This document shows, piece after piece, positions 23,808 to 29,940 of a stretch of 29,940 nt of DNA (its first letter is position 1; each line of letters begins with the position of its first letter). The DNA lies in assembly GCA_900544105.1 (NCBI GenBank), contig UQUC01000018.1, forward strand, positions 1-29,940. Direction: 5' to 3'. The DNA is from an uncultured Oscillibacter sp. (lineage in GTDB: Bacteria > Bacillota > Clostridia > Oscillospirales > Oscillospiraceae). The position numbers and the translations under genes are program-made. A model generated the notes under the pieces. It ran no database searches. It was not told the origin of the DNA and saw nothing but the letters and a program-made list of their open reading frames with translations.

Positions 23808-24309
23808 AGGAGTGCGGAAGCTATGGGACCGATACAAATACGCGGCACTGATCTTGCTGATCGGCGCCGGGCTGCTGTTATGGCCCGGTGGGAGCGGGCA
23901 CACGGCTCAGATTGGGCAGAGCGAAGCGCCACCGGCCTATACAGCCGCGGAGACGCTGCGAAAGGACTTGGAGGAAATTTTGGGTCAGATCCAGGGCGTA
24001 GGGACCGTGCGGGTGCTACTGACGGTGGATACCGATGGAGAACGGCAGTTGGCCCAGAATACGGAGCTGCGGTACAGCGGCAGCGCAGCGGCACCGGAGG
24101 ACTATTCCCGGACCTCGGAGCCGGTCCTGCTGGACGGCGGGGACCGGGAGGAGACCGTTGTGACCCGGACGGCGTATCCCACCTATCGGGGGGCGCTGGT
24201 GGTCTGTCAGGGGGGCGACCGGGCCGACGTGAAGCTGGCAGTCACCGAGGCGGTGTCCGCCTTGACCGGACTGTCCAGCGACCGCGTCACCGTGGCAAAG
24301 TGTCAGTGA
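23797..24309 (+). CDS. spoIIIAG: Stage III sporulation protein AG
   Basis: 170-residue bitopic protein; in Bacillus SpoIIIAG forms a large ring related to type III secretion rings in the intermembrane space. A single N-terminal span (YAALILLIGAGLLLWPGG, residues 14-31) is followed by a linker and a ring-building domain: LRKDLEEILGQIQGVGTVRVLLTVD, then RGALVVCQGGDRADVKLAVTEAVSALTGL. Start ATG lies inside the 3' end of spoIIIAF, with no clear ribosome site, so coupling is likely. Confidence 0.92.
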   Translation: MKTEGVRKLWDRYKYAALILLIGAGLLLWPGGSGHTAQIGQSEAPPAYTAAETLRKDLEEILGQIQGVGTVRVLLTVDTDGERQLAQNTELRYSGSAAAPEDYSRTSEPVLLDGGDREETVVTRTAYPTYRGALVVCQGGDRADVKLAVTEAVSALTGLSSDRVTVAKCQ

Positions 24310-24332
24310 TCATTTGGAGGAGGAACAAAGCT

Positions 24333-24887
24333 ATGAGCGGAAACGCGAAGCGGAATCTTGTGGTAGGCACCATGGCGGTGCTGGTGTGCGCGGCTGTGGG
24401 ACTGAACTGGAAATACTCCACGCAGGAGGCCCTCCAGCAGGCGGAGGAGACAGGAACGAAAATTCTGGGAGAGGCCACGCTGGTCTCCGGTCAGGAGGGA
24501 ACAGAACTGGCGGAGGACACCGTCTACGAGGGGGACGACTATTTTGCCTCCGCCCGGCTCACCCGGCAGCAGGCAAGGGACAGCGCCATTTCTCTCCTTG
24601 AGGATGCCGCCAAGCAGGAGGACGCGGACAAAGAAGTGGCAAACCAGGCGTCGGAGAGTATTCAGGTGCTGGCGTCCTACACGTTGAAGGAAGCCCAGAT
24701 TGAAAATCTGGTGACGGCTAAGGGGTACACCGACTGCGTGGCCTTTATGGGGGATGATTCCCTGAGCATTGTTGTATCCACGGCGGACGGAACGCTGAAT
24801 TCCACGGACGTAGCCAAGATCACGGACATCGCCATGACTGAGACCGGCTATGCCGCCAGCGCCATTCGGATCATGGCGTCAAATTAG
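24333..24887 (+). CDS. spoIIIAH: Stage III sporulation protein AH
   Basis: 184-residue bitopic protein of the YscJ/FliF-like family; SpoIIIAH binds forespore SpoIIQ across the two membranes. A single N-terminal span (NLVVGTMAVLVCAAVGLNW, residues 7-25) is followed by an acidic linker, a helix (DYFASARLTRQQARDSAISL) and the ring-building domain with TDCVAFMGDDSLSIVV near residue 130. GGAGGAGG lies 7 bases before the ATG. Last gene of the operon; I see no strong terminator before the next promoter. Confidence 0.94.
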   Translation: MSGNAKRNLVVGTMAVLVCAAVGLNWKYSTQEALQQAEETGTKILGEATLVSGQEGTELAEDTVYEGDDYFASARLTRQQARDSAISLLEDAAKQEDADKEVANQASESIQVLASYTLKEAQIENLVTAKGYTDCVAFMGDDSLSIVVSTADGTLNSTDVAKITDIAMTETGYAASAIRIMASN

Positions 24888-24890
24888 CTG

Positions 24891-24919
24891 TTGTAATTTT
24901 CGGAATTGCATGGTAGAAT
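24891..24919 (+). promoter_or_regulatory. Promoter of the Asp23-nusB operon
   Basis: TTGTAA (24891-24896), a 17-base spacer and TAGAAT (24914-24919), just after the spoIIIAH stop. It would separate vegetative from sporulation expression. Confidence 0.65.
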
Positions 24920-24969
24920 AACACATTAGAAATGAAGTTCGCCGCCAAGATACAAAAAGGAGAATCACA

Positions 24970-25347
24970 ATGGCTGAAAATAAGGGTTATATGACGCTTT
25001 CCGACGAGCAGGGAAGCATCCACATTTCCGAGGAGGTCATCGCCGCTATTGCGGTGGGCGCCGTCCGGGAGGTGGAAGGCGTTTCCGGCATGATGGGGAA
25101 TCTGGGTACCAGCGTTGCGGATCTGGTGACCAATAAGAAGGGTGCTCAGAAGAACGCCAAGGGCGTAAAGATCGAAATGACCGAGACCGGTCTGGTGCTG
25201 GATATCTACCTGACGGTGGCATACGGCCACGCTATCCCCGAGGTGGCAGAAAATGCTCAGAAGACTGTGGCCTCCGCAGTCAGCGCAATGACCGGCTGCA
25301 CCGTGGAAACGGTGAACATCCATGTGGGCGGCGTGACCCTGGCCTGA
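24970..25347 (+). CDS. Asp23/Gls24 family envelope stress protein
   Basis: 125-residue protein of the Asp23/Gls24 family (YqhY/YloU-like). In Bacillus YqhY is encoded beside accBC and nusB and affects acetyl-CoA carboxylase control; in Staphylococcus Asp23 is a membrane-linked stress protein. The family motifs are clear: ISEEVIAAIAVGAVREVEGVSG at residues 17-38, the VKIEMTETGLVLDIYLTVAYG strand region, and the C-terminal TGCTVETVNIHVGGVTL. AAAAGGAG precedes the ATG. It stands 39 bases before nusB, as in many Firmicutes. Confidence 0.93.
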   Translation: MAENKGYMTLSDEQGSIHISEEVIAAIAVGAVREVEGVSGMMGNLGTSVADLVTNKKGAQKNAKGVKIEMTETGLVLDIYLTVAYGHAIPEVAENAQKTVASAVSAMTGCTVETVNIHVGGVTLA

Positions 25348-25386
25348 TTGCCAGACTGAACAAGAGAGAAAAGGACGAGAGAAGCT

Positions 25387-25836
25387 ATGACACGGAATAC
25401 CGCACGGGAAATTGCCGCGCATCTTTCCTACGAATTGAGCTTCACGGATAAAACCGTGGAAGAGCTGCTGCAGGAGCGGCTGACCAGCGAGGCGTTTGCC
25501 GAGCTGGCGGAGGAAGACTCCCTGTATACAGAAGCGCCCAACGCCAAGCAGGTGGCGTATATCACCCGCCTGGTGACCGGCGTGAATGAACATGCCGCCG
25601 AGCTGGACGGCTATATCGCCAAGTATGCTAAGAACTGGAAGTTCTCCCGCATTCCTCTGGTGGCCTCCGCCATCATGCGGGTAGCCATGTACGAGATCCT
25701 CTACATGCAGGACATTCCCAATGGCGCCGCCATCAACGAAGCGGTGGAGATCGCCAAAAAATACGAGACGCCGGAAACCGTGAAGTTTATCAACGGAATT
25801 CTGGGCAGCTTCGCGCGGGAAGAGATCTCCCAGTAA
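25387..25836 (+). CDS. nusB: Transcription antitermination factor NusB
   Basis: Small all-helical RNA-binding protein that, with S10 (NusE), binds BoxA in rRNA leaders and keeps RNA polymerase elongating. 149 residues, normal length. The N-terminal TAREIAAHLSYELSF and the C-terminal IPLVASAIMRVAMYEILYMQDIPNGAAINEAVEIAKKYETPETVKFINGILG region (split here only by helices) match the family closely. The ribosome site (GACGAGAGAAGCT) is weak. A long hairpin terminator follows. Confidence 0.95.
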   Translation: MTRNTAREIAAHLSYELSFTDKTVEELLQERLTSEAFAELAEEDSLYTEAPNAKQVAYITRLVTGVNEHAAELDGYIAKYAKNWKFSRIPLVASAIMRVAMYEILYMQDIPNGAAINEAVEIAKKYETPETVKFINGILGSFAREEISQ

Positions 25837-25852
25837 GCATCTTAACAAACCG

Positions 25853-25894
25853 GCAGAGCGGATGCGGCACAGACCGCCTCCGTTCTGCTTTTTT
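25853..25894 (+). terminator. Terminator of the Asp23-nusB operon
   Basis: GCAGAGCGGA (25853-25862) pairs with TCCGTTCTGC (25879-25888) with one G-T wobble, and GCGG with CCGC continues the stem inside; six T follow. Confidence 0.9.
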
Positions 25895-25910
25895 ACACAA
25901 GGAGACGCCA

Positions 25911-25947
25911 CGGAACAGCGCAATCGGGGGATCGACGGCCTGTTCCG
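25911..25947. repeat. Inverted repeat in the xseA upstream region
   Basis: CGGAACAG (25911-25918) and CTGTTCCG (25940-25947) are exact complements around a 21-base loop. It lies between the nusB terminator and xseA. I see no good promoter in this 122-base stretch. Confidence 0.45.
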
Positions 25948-26016
25948 CCCATTCTGCGTCAAGGCGTTTTTCCGGTGGGCGGCGGCCGTGTGGCCTGACT
26001 GGATAAGGAGTGACCT

Positions 26017-27234
26017 ATGGAACAGCATATTTTCAGCGTCACGGAGGTCAATGAGCTGGTGAAGCTCCTGCTGGACAACGAACCCATGCTGTCTGGCATC
26101 TGCGTCCGGGGCGAGATCTCCAACTATAAAATGTACCCCTCCGGGCACCACTATTTTTCCCTGAAGGATCCCACCGGAGCCATCCGGTGCGTCATGTTCA
26201 AGGGACAGGCCCTGCGTCTGCGCTTCCGTCCGGAAAACGGCATGAAGGTGCTGGTGACGGGCCGGGTCAGTGCCTTTCCCCGGGACGGCGCATACCAGCT
26301 TTACTGCAACACCATGACCCCGGAAGGGGCGGGAGATCTGGCACTGGCCTTCGAGCAGTTGAAGGAACAGCTCTATAAAGAGGGACTTTTTGAACAAGCC
26401 CACAAAAAGCCCCTGCCCCTATTCCCGGAGCGCATCGCTATTGTGACCTCCTCGGCGGGGGCTGCGGTCCACGATATGATCCGCATCCTGCGGCGGCGGT
26501 ATCCCTTGGCAAAGGTGATCTTGCTGCCGGTGCGGGTACAGGGGGCGGAGGCCCCGCCGGAGATTGCGGGGGCCATCCGGTATGCCGACAAATGGAAGAT
26601 CGGCGATGTCATCATCACCGGCCGGGGCGGCGGCTCTATGGAGGACCTGTGGGCCTTCAACGATGAGCGGGTGGCCCGTGCCATCTACGCCTGTGAGACC
26701 CCGGTGATCTCCGCCGTAGGCCACGAGCCGGACGTCACCATCTCTGACTTTGTGGCGGACGCCCGGGCCTCCACGCCCTCCAACGCCGCGGAGATCGCGG
26801 TGCCGGATCAGGTGGAGCTGCGGCGGCAGCTCAGCGACCTGGCGGAGCGGATGACCGGCAGCGAAACATCCCGCCTGCAAGCCCTGCGGGAGCGAGTGGA
26901 TGCACTGGGCTGCAAACGGGTCCTGACGGACCAACTGGCCTACGTACAGGACAAGCGCATGGAGCTTTTGCACTTGCAGCAGCGCCTTGGAGATCTGGCG
27001 AATGCCGAGATTGCACGAAAGCAAAAATCCTTTACAGCTCTTGCGGCGTCATTGGATGCCATGAGTCCTTTGAAGGTTCTGGGCCGGGGCTACGCCGTGG
27101 CCCGGAATGAGGCGGGGCAGGTGCTGAAAAGCAGCGGGGAGACCCATATAGGCGAGCGGATACAGGTGACATTGGGCAGCGGCGGCCTGACCGCCGTGGT
27201 GGATCATATCGAGGAGGCACGGAATGGCGACTAA
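26017..27234 (+). CDS. xseA: Exodeoxyribonuclease VII large subunit
   Basis: Large subunit of exonuclease VII, which degrades single-stranded DNA from both ends in repair. 405 residues. The N-terminal OB-fold shows VRGEISNYKMYPSGHHYFSL and AIRCVMFKG; the nuclease domain has AVHDMIRILRRRYP, GRGGGSMEDLWAFNDE and SAVGHEPDVTISDFVADARA, all typical. A long helical region (about residues 270-345) fits the extended arm that binds several small subunits. TAAGGAG precedes the ATG by 6-7 bases. It overlaps xseB by 11 bases. Confidence 0.96.
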   Translation: MEQHIFSVTEVNELVKLLLDNEPMLSGICVRGEISNYKMYPSGHHYFSLKDPTGAIRCVMFKGQALRLRFRPENGMKVLVTGRVSAFPRDGAYQLYCNTMTPEGAGDLALAFEQLKEQLYKEGLFEQAHKKPLPLFPERIAIVTSSAGAAVHDMIRILRRRYPLAKVILLPVRVQGAEAPPEIAGAIRYADKWKIGDVIITGRGGGSMEDLWAFNDERVARAIYACETPVISAVGHEPDVTISDFVADARASTPSNAAEIAVPDQVELRRQLSDLAERMTGSETSRLQALRERVDALGCKRVLTDQLAYVQDKRMELLHLQQRLGDLANAEIARKQKSFTALAASLDAMSPLKVLGRGYAVARNEAGQVLKSSGETHIGERIQVTLGSGGLTAVVDHIEEARNGD

Positions 27235-27460
27235 AAAACTGAGCTTTGAGGAAAAGCTGTCCCGGTTGGAAGAGATCGTGGCAGCGCTGGAAAAAGGGGA
27301 TGCACCCTTGGCGGATTCCCTACGGTTATTTGAGGAGGGGACCAAGCTGGTCAACGCCTGCTCCACGGAGCTGGACAAGGCGGAGCAGCAGGTGGTCAAG
27401 CTGATGAAGGGACCCGACGGCACGCCTGTGGAGCTGCCCTTTGAAAGTACGGAGGATTGA
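27224..27460 (+). CDS. xseB: Exodeoxyribonuclease VII small subunit
   Basis: 78-residue helical small subunit of exonuclease VII. The family pattern is clear: LSFEEKLSRLEEIVAALEKG, then PLADSLRLFEEGTKLVNACS and a helix ending LDKAEQQVVKL. GAGGAGGC lies 5-7 bases before the ATG, within the end of xseA, so the two subunits are translationally coupled. Confidence 0.95.
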   Translation: MATKKLSFEEKLSRLEEIVAALEKGDAPLADSLRLFEEGTKLVNACSTELDKAEQQVVKLMKGPDGTPVELPFESTED

Positions 27461-27461
27461 C

Positions 27462-28340
27462 ATGGAAAAGACTGCGTTTGACGTCCGGTATCAGGAATAC
27501 CTAAAGGTGATCGAGGACTATTTGAACAGCCTGTTTGCAGGGAAGCCTCATTGGGCGGACGTCTATGAGGCCATGCGGTATAGCGTTCTCTCCGGCGGCA
27601 AGCGGCTGCGTCCGGTAATGACGCTGGAATTTGCCCGGCTGTGCGGCCTGGACTGGCACAAGGCCGTGCCGGTTGGCTGCGCTCTGGAACTGGTCCACAC
27701 GTATTCTCTGATCCACGATGATCTGCCTTGTATGGATGACGACGATCTCCGCCGGGGCAAGCCCACCAACCACAAGGTTTACGGTGAGACCTTGGCGGTA
27801 CTGGCGGGAGACGCCCTCCAGCCTGCGGCCTACCGCCTGATCCTGACGGCTCCCGGCCTGACCGATGTCCAGCGTGCGGATTGCGCCCTGATCCTGGCGA
27901 ATGCATCCGGCCCGGACGGTATGGTAGCGGGGCAGGTGCTGGACACGCTGCACCATCCCTCTACCCAGGATGAGTTAACGGAGGTCCACCACCTGAAAAC
28001 CGGCGCTATGATCGCCGGGGCCTGTATGCTGGGTGTCGGCGCTGCCGGTGGCAGTGAAACGGTCCGAAAAGCGGCAGAGACCTACGGATATCAGTTGGGT
28101 CTGGCCTTCCAGATCCGTGACGATATGCTGGATGTCATCGGCAACGCCGATGAATTCGGCAAGCCCATCGGCTCCGACAAGGACGAGGGCAAGGTCACTT
28201 ATGTGGACCTGCTGGGCCTGGATGATTGCGACAAGCTGGTCCATAAGCTGACGGAACAGGCGATCTCCGCCGTGTCCGACTTGGACCGGGAGGGCTTTTT
28301 GACCGCATTGGCGGAAAGCCTCACCGAGCGTACGAAATAA
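27462..28340 (+). CDS. ispA: Farnesyl diphosphate synthase (short-chain polyprenyl synthase)
   Basis: Trans-prenyl transferase that builds farnesyl (possibly geranylgeranyl) diphosphate from IPP and DMAPP, feeding undecaprenyl lipid and quinone synthesis. 292 residues. The first Asp-rich motif DDLPCMDDDDLRRG is near residue 86 and has the two-residue insert of bacterial type II enzymes; GGKRLRP at residues 45-51 binds IPP; KTGAMI, and the second Asp-rich motif RDDMLDV near residue 218 follow. ATG at 27462 is set by CGGAGG six bases upstream. The C-terminus (LTERTK) looks intact. dxs, which often follows, is not seen because a recombinase gene comes next. Confidence 0.95.
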   Translation: MEKTAFDVRYQEYLKVIEDYLNSLFAGKPHWADVYEAMRYSVLSGGKRLRPVMTLEFARLCGLDWHKAVPVGCALELVHTYSLIHDDLPCMDDDDLRRGKPTNHKVYGETLAVLAGDALQPAAYRLILTAPGLTDVQRADCALILANASGPDGMVAGQVLDTLHHPSTQDELTEVHHLKTGAMIAGACMLGVGAAGGSETVRKAAETYGYQLGLAFQIRDDMLDVIGNADEFGKPIGSDKDEGKVTYVDLLGLDDCDKLVHKLTEQAISAVSDLDREGFLTALAESLTERTK

Positions 28341-28403
28341 GACAACAAACACCGGGAGGGATGCGTTCCCCCCTCACAGGGGTAACAAGTAATTCCTGGG
28401 ATA

Positions 28404-28440
28404 CCCCGGCAGGTCATCGTGTTTACGATGCCTGCCGGGG
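28404..28440. repeat. Long hairpin overlapping the recombinase stop
   Basis: CCCCGGCAGG (28404-28413) pairs exactly with CCTGCCGGGG (28431-28440), continued by CATCG with CGATG after one bulged base, with a TGTTTA loop. The recombinase stop codon (28423-28425) is in the loop. No T run follows on either strand. It may be a terminator of weak type or part of the element end. Confidence 0.75.
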
Positions 28441-29940
28441 CTTCTCTGTGTCCTGGGTTTGTAAGGGGTCCGGTGCTTCCGGTGTTTCTTCCGCGTCCTG
28501 CTGACCACTGCCGACATAGCCAATGCCGTTGTAGTAGATCTCCACGGTCTGGGGCGCGTGCTTAGACCACTTTACCTCTTTCTCGTGGACTACGATCCTC
28601 TCAATGAACAGCCGCAGCAGCTCCGGCGTCAGCTCCGTGATATCCGTGTACCGCTTCGCCTTGTTGAGGAAGCTGTCCGTCCCGCTCACCGTTTCCCGCA
28701 GGCGTTGGATGTCGGCTTCTTTCTGCGGGATACTTGCGGCGATTTGATTCTGCTCCTCCATATAGCTGCCGGAAAGCATCTGGAACTGTTCTGCGGTGAT
28801 ACGGCCAAGCACACTGTCCTCATACAGCTTCTTGAAGATGGTGTCCAATTCCATTTTCCGTTTCCGCATGGCTGCCAGTTCTTTCTCCTGCCTGCGGATC
28901 TCCCGCTGAAGCTCAGCGGACTGCTTGCTGCCAATGTAGGCGGCGAACTTTTCCGGATGTTCCCGCGCCGCGCTCGTCACCCGGCGCAGGTCCTCCAGTA
29001 CGATCTCGTCCAGAACACACTCCCGGATGTAGTGGCCCGTACAGGCTTCGCCATCCTTCTTGTAGGTGCGACAGATAAAGTGATTGTAGCTGGCGGACAT
29101 GGTATGCGCCCGGTGCAGCACCATGTTGGAGCCGCAGTCGGCGCAGAACACAAGACCGGAATACTTGTTCTGTTCTTCCATCTTGGTCAGACGGCGCTTG
29201 TTCTTCCGCACTCTCTGTACCATGTCCCAGACCTCCCGCGTAATGAGGGCGGGATGGGTATTCTCAAAGACCATGCATTCCTCTCTTGGATGCTCGACCC
29301 TCCGTTTGTCCTTGTAGGACTTCGTACTGTACTTCATGTTGACGGTGTTGCCCAGATAAATTTCGTTTTCCAGCAGGTTGGCAATGGCGCTGTCAGACCA
29401 GTTATACGGATGTGCTGTATCCAGACAGGTGTGCGTGATGCCGTACCTGGTGTAGGCGTACATGGTGGGCGTCAGGATCTGCTCTTTCTTGAGAATGCGG
29501 GCAATTTGGCTGGGGCCACTGCCGCTGGCGCACATGGCAAAGATCCTGCGGACGATGGCTGCCGCCTCTTCGTCCACGATTAGTTTTTTCGTGTCCGGGT
29601 CCTTTCGGTAGCCGTAAGGCGTTCTGGTTCCCAGCCGTTCCCCCCGTTCCGCTTTGGCCTTCAGCACCGCACGGATCTTCCGGCTGGTGTCCCGAATAAA
29701 CCACTCGTTGAACAAATTTTTGAACGGCATGAGATCATTGCTCTCACTGCTGTCGGTATCCACATTGTCATTGATGGCGATGAAGCGGACGCCGAACATG
29801 GGGAAGCGTTCCTCAATGTAGAGTCCCGTGTGGAGCTGATTTCTACCGAGGCGACTGAGATCCTTGGTCACGATGATCCCGATCTCGCCGTTTTCCATGT
29901 CTGAGATCATCTGCTGGAACGCCGGTCTTTGGAAGTTTCC
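28423..29940 (-). CDS. Large serine recombinase, 5' end outside window
   Basis: Site-specific recombinase of the large serine family, close in layout to TnpX/TndX of clostridial mobile elements. About 505 residues are visible; the frame stays open to the window edge, so the N-terminal part with the catalytic serine is not seen. Visible are the end of the resolvase domain (KDLSRLGRN), the recombinase domain (GTRTPYGYRKDP to about residue 230), a zinc ribbon (CADCG and CRTYKKDGEAC), a long coiled coil (AELQREIRRQEKELAAMRKR) and a DUF4368-like C-terminal part (IERIVVHEKEVKWSKHAP), ending in a Pro/Glu-rich tail. It points towards ispA, 82 bases away, so one element end must lie close by. Confidence 0.93.
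   Translation of the reverse strand, partial: GNFQRPAFQQMISDMENGEIGIIVTKDLSRLGRNQLHTGLYIEERFPMFGVRFIAINDNVDTDSSESNDLMPFKNLFNEWFIRDTSRKIRAVLKAKAERGERLGTRTPYGYRKDPDTKKLIVDEEAAAIVRRIFAMCASGSGPSQIARILKKEQILTPTMYAYTRYGITHTCLDTAHPYNWSDSAIANLLENEIYLGNTVNMKYSTKSYKDKRRVEHPREECMVFENTHPALITREVWDMVQRVRKNKRRLTKMEEQNKYSGLVFCADCGSNMVLHRAHTMSASYNHFICRTYKKDGEACTGHYIRECVLDEIVLEDLRRVTSAAREHPEKFAAYIGSKQSAELQREIRRQEKELAAMRKRKMELDTIFKKLYEDSVLGRITAEQFQMLSGSYMEEQNQIAASIPQKEADIQRLRETVSGTDSFLNKAKRYTDITELTPELLRLFIERIVVHEKEVKWSKHAPQTVEIYYNGIGYVGSGQQDAEETPEAPDPLQTQDTEKPRQAS

Larger units (their letters stand above)
28341..29940. mobile_element. Edge of a recombinase-bearing mobile element
   Basis: The recombinase gene directly follows ispA, where clostridial chromosomes often have dxs and tlyA. 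The element edge is expected within 28341-28422 or at the very end of ispA; I could not fix the exact junction, because the other end and the empty site are not in the window. Confidence 0.6.

Noticed and set aside
24871..26403. 510-codon open frame on the minus strand opposite Asp23, nusB and the start of xseA
   Set aside because: Antisense to three conserved genes and crosses a terminator.
1..29940. CRISPR arrays, tRNA, rRNA genes or classic IS elements
   Set aside because: No regularly spaced repeats, no tRNA-like cloverleaf or rRNA stretch and no transposase of DDE type were seen.

Overview
The window looks like chromosomal DNA from a GC-rich, endospore-forming anaerobic Firmicute, most likely of the Oscillospiraceae (Oscillibacter/Lawsonibacter/Dysosmobacter type). 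The basis is the complete spoIIIA operon, HPr kinase, RapZ and WhiA, strong purine-rich Shine-Dalgarno sites, vegetative promoters of SigA type, and a clostridial gene order. The genus is inferred, not proven.

Layout. (1) 1-2932: der (5' end outside the window), plsY and gpsA, a tight operon for ribosome assembly and phospholipid synthesis, closed by a strong terminator. (2) 3142-3463: rpmB alone on the minus strand with its own promoter and terminator. (3) 3529-7352: hprK-murB-rapZ-whiA from a near-consensus promoter; yvcK, often found with rapZ and whiA, is absent. (4) 7385-8179: two small accessory genes, a C_GCAxxG_C_C family protein and a membrane zinc-ribbon protein, with a 22-bp near-perfect palindrome between them. 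(5) 8274-11814: dnaE. (6) 11841-17047, minus strand: a BMP-family (nucleoside-type) ABC importer. The lipoprotein gene has its own promoter and is separated from the ATPase-permease-permease operon by a terminator and a second promoter. (7) 17048-17395: an intergenic stretch with several inverted repeats. (8) 17396-19249: divergent DUF4364 regulator and DUF3048 lipoprotein genes sharing a 128-bp promoter region that holds an inverted repeat between the two -35 boxes. (9) 19257-20099, minus: an unrecognised Cys-rich protein. (10) 20203-24887: spoIIIAA-AH behind a SigE-like promoter. (11) 24891-25894: Asp23/Gls24 protein and nusB. (12) 26017-28340: xseA-xseB-ispA. (13) 28423-29940, minus: a large serine recombinase that runs off the window and marks the edge of a mobile element inserted just after ispA.

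Most of the window is conserved housekeeping and sporulation DNA. I found no clearly new multi-gene system. The items most worth a second look are the Cys-rich gene with a possible SigK promoter beside spoIIIA, the shared operator-like repeat between the DUF4364 and DUF3048 genes, the 22-bp palindrome before the zinc-ribbon gene, the altered second ATPase site of the importer, and the element junction after ispA.
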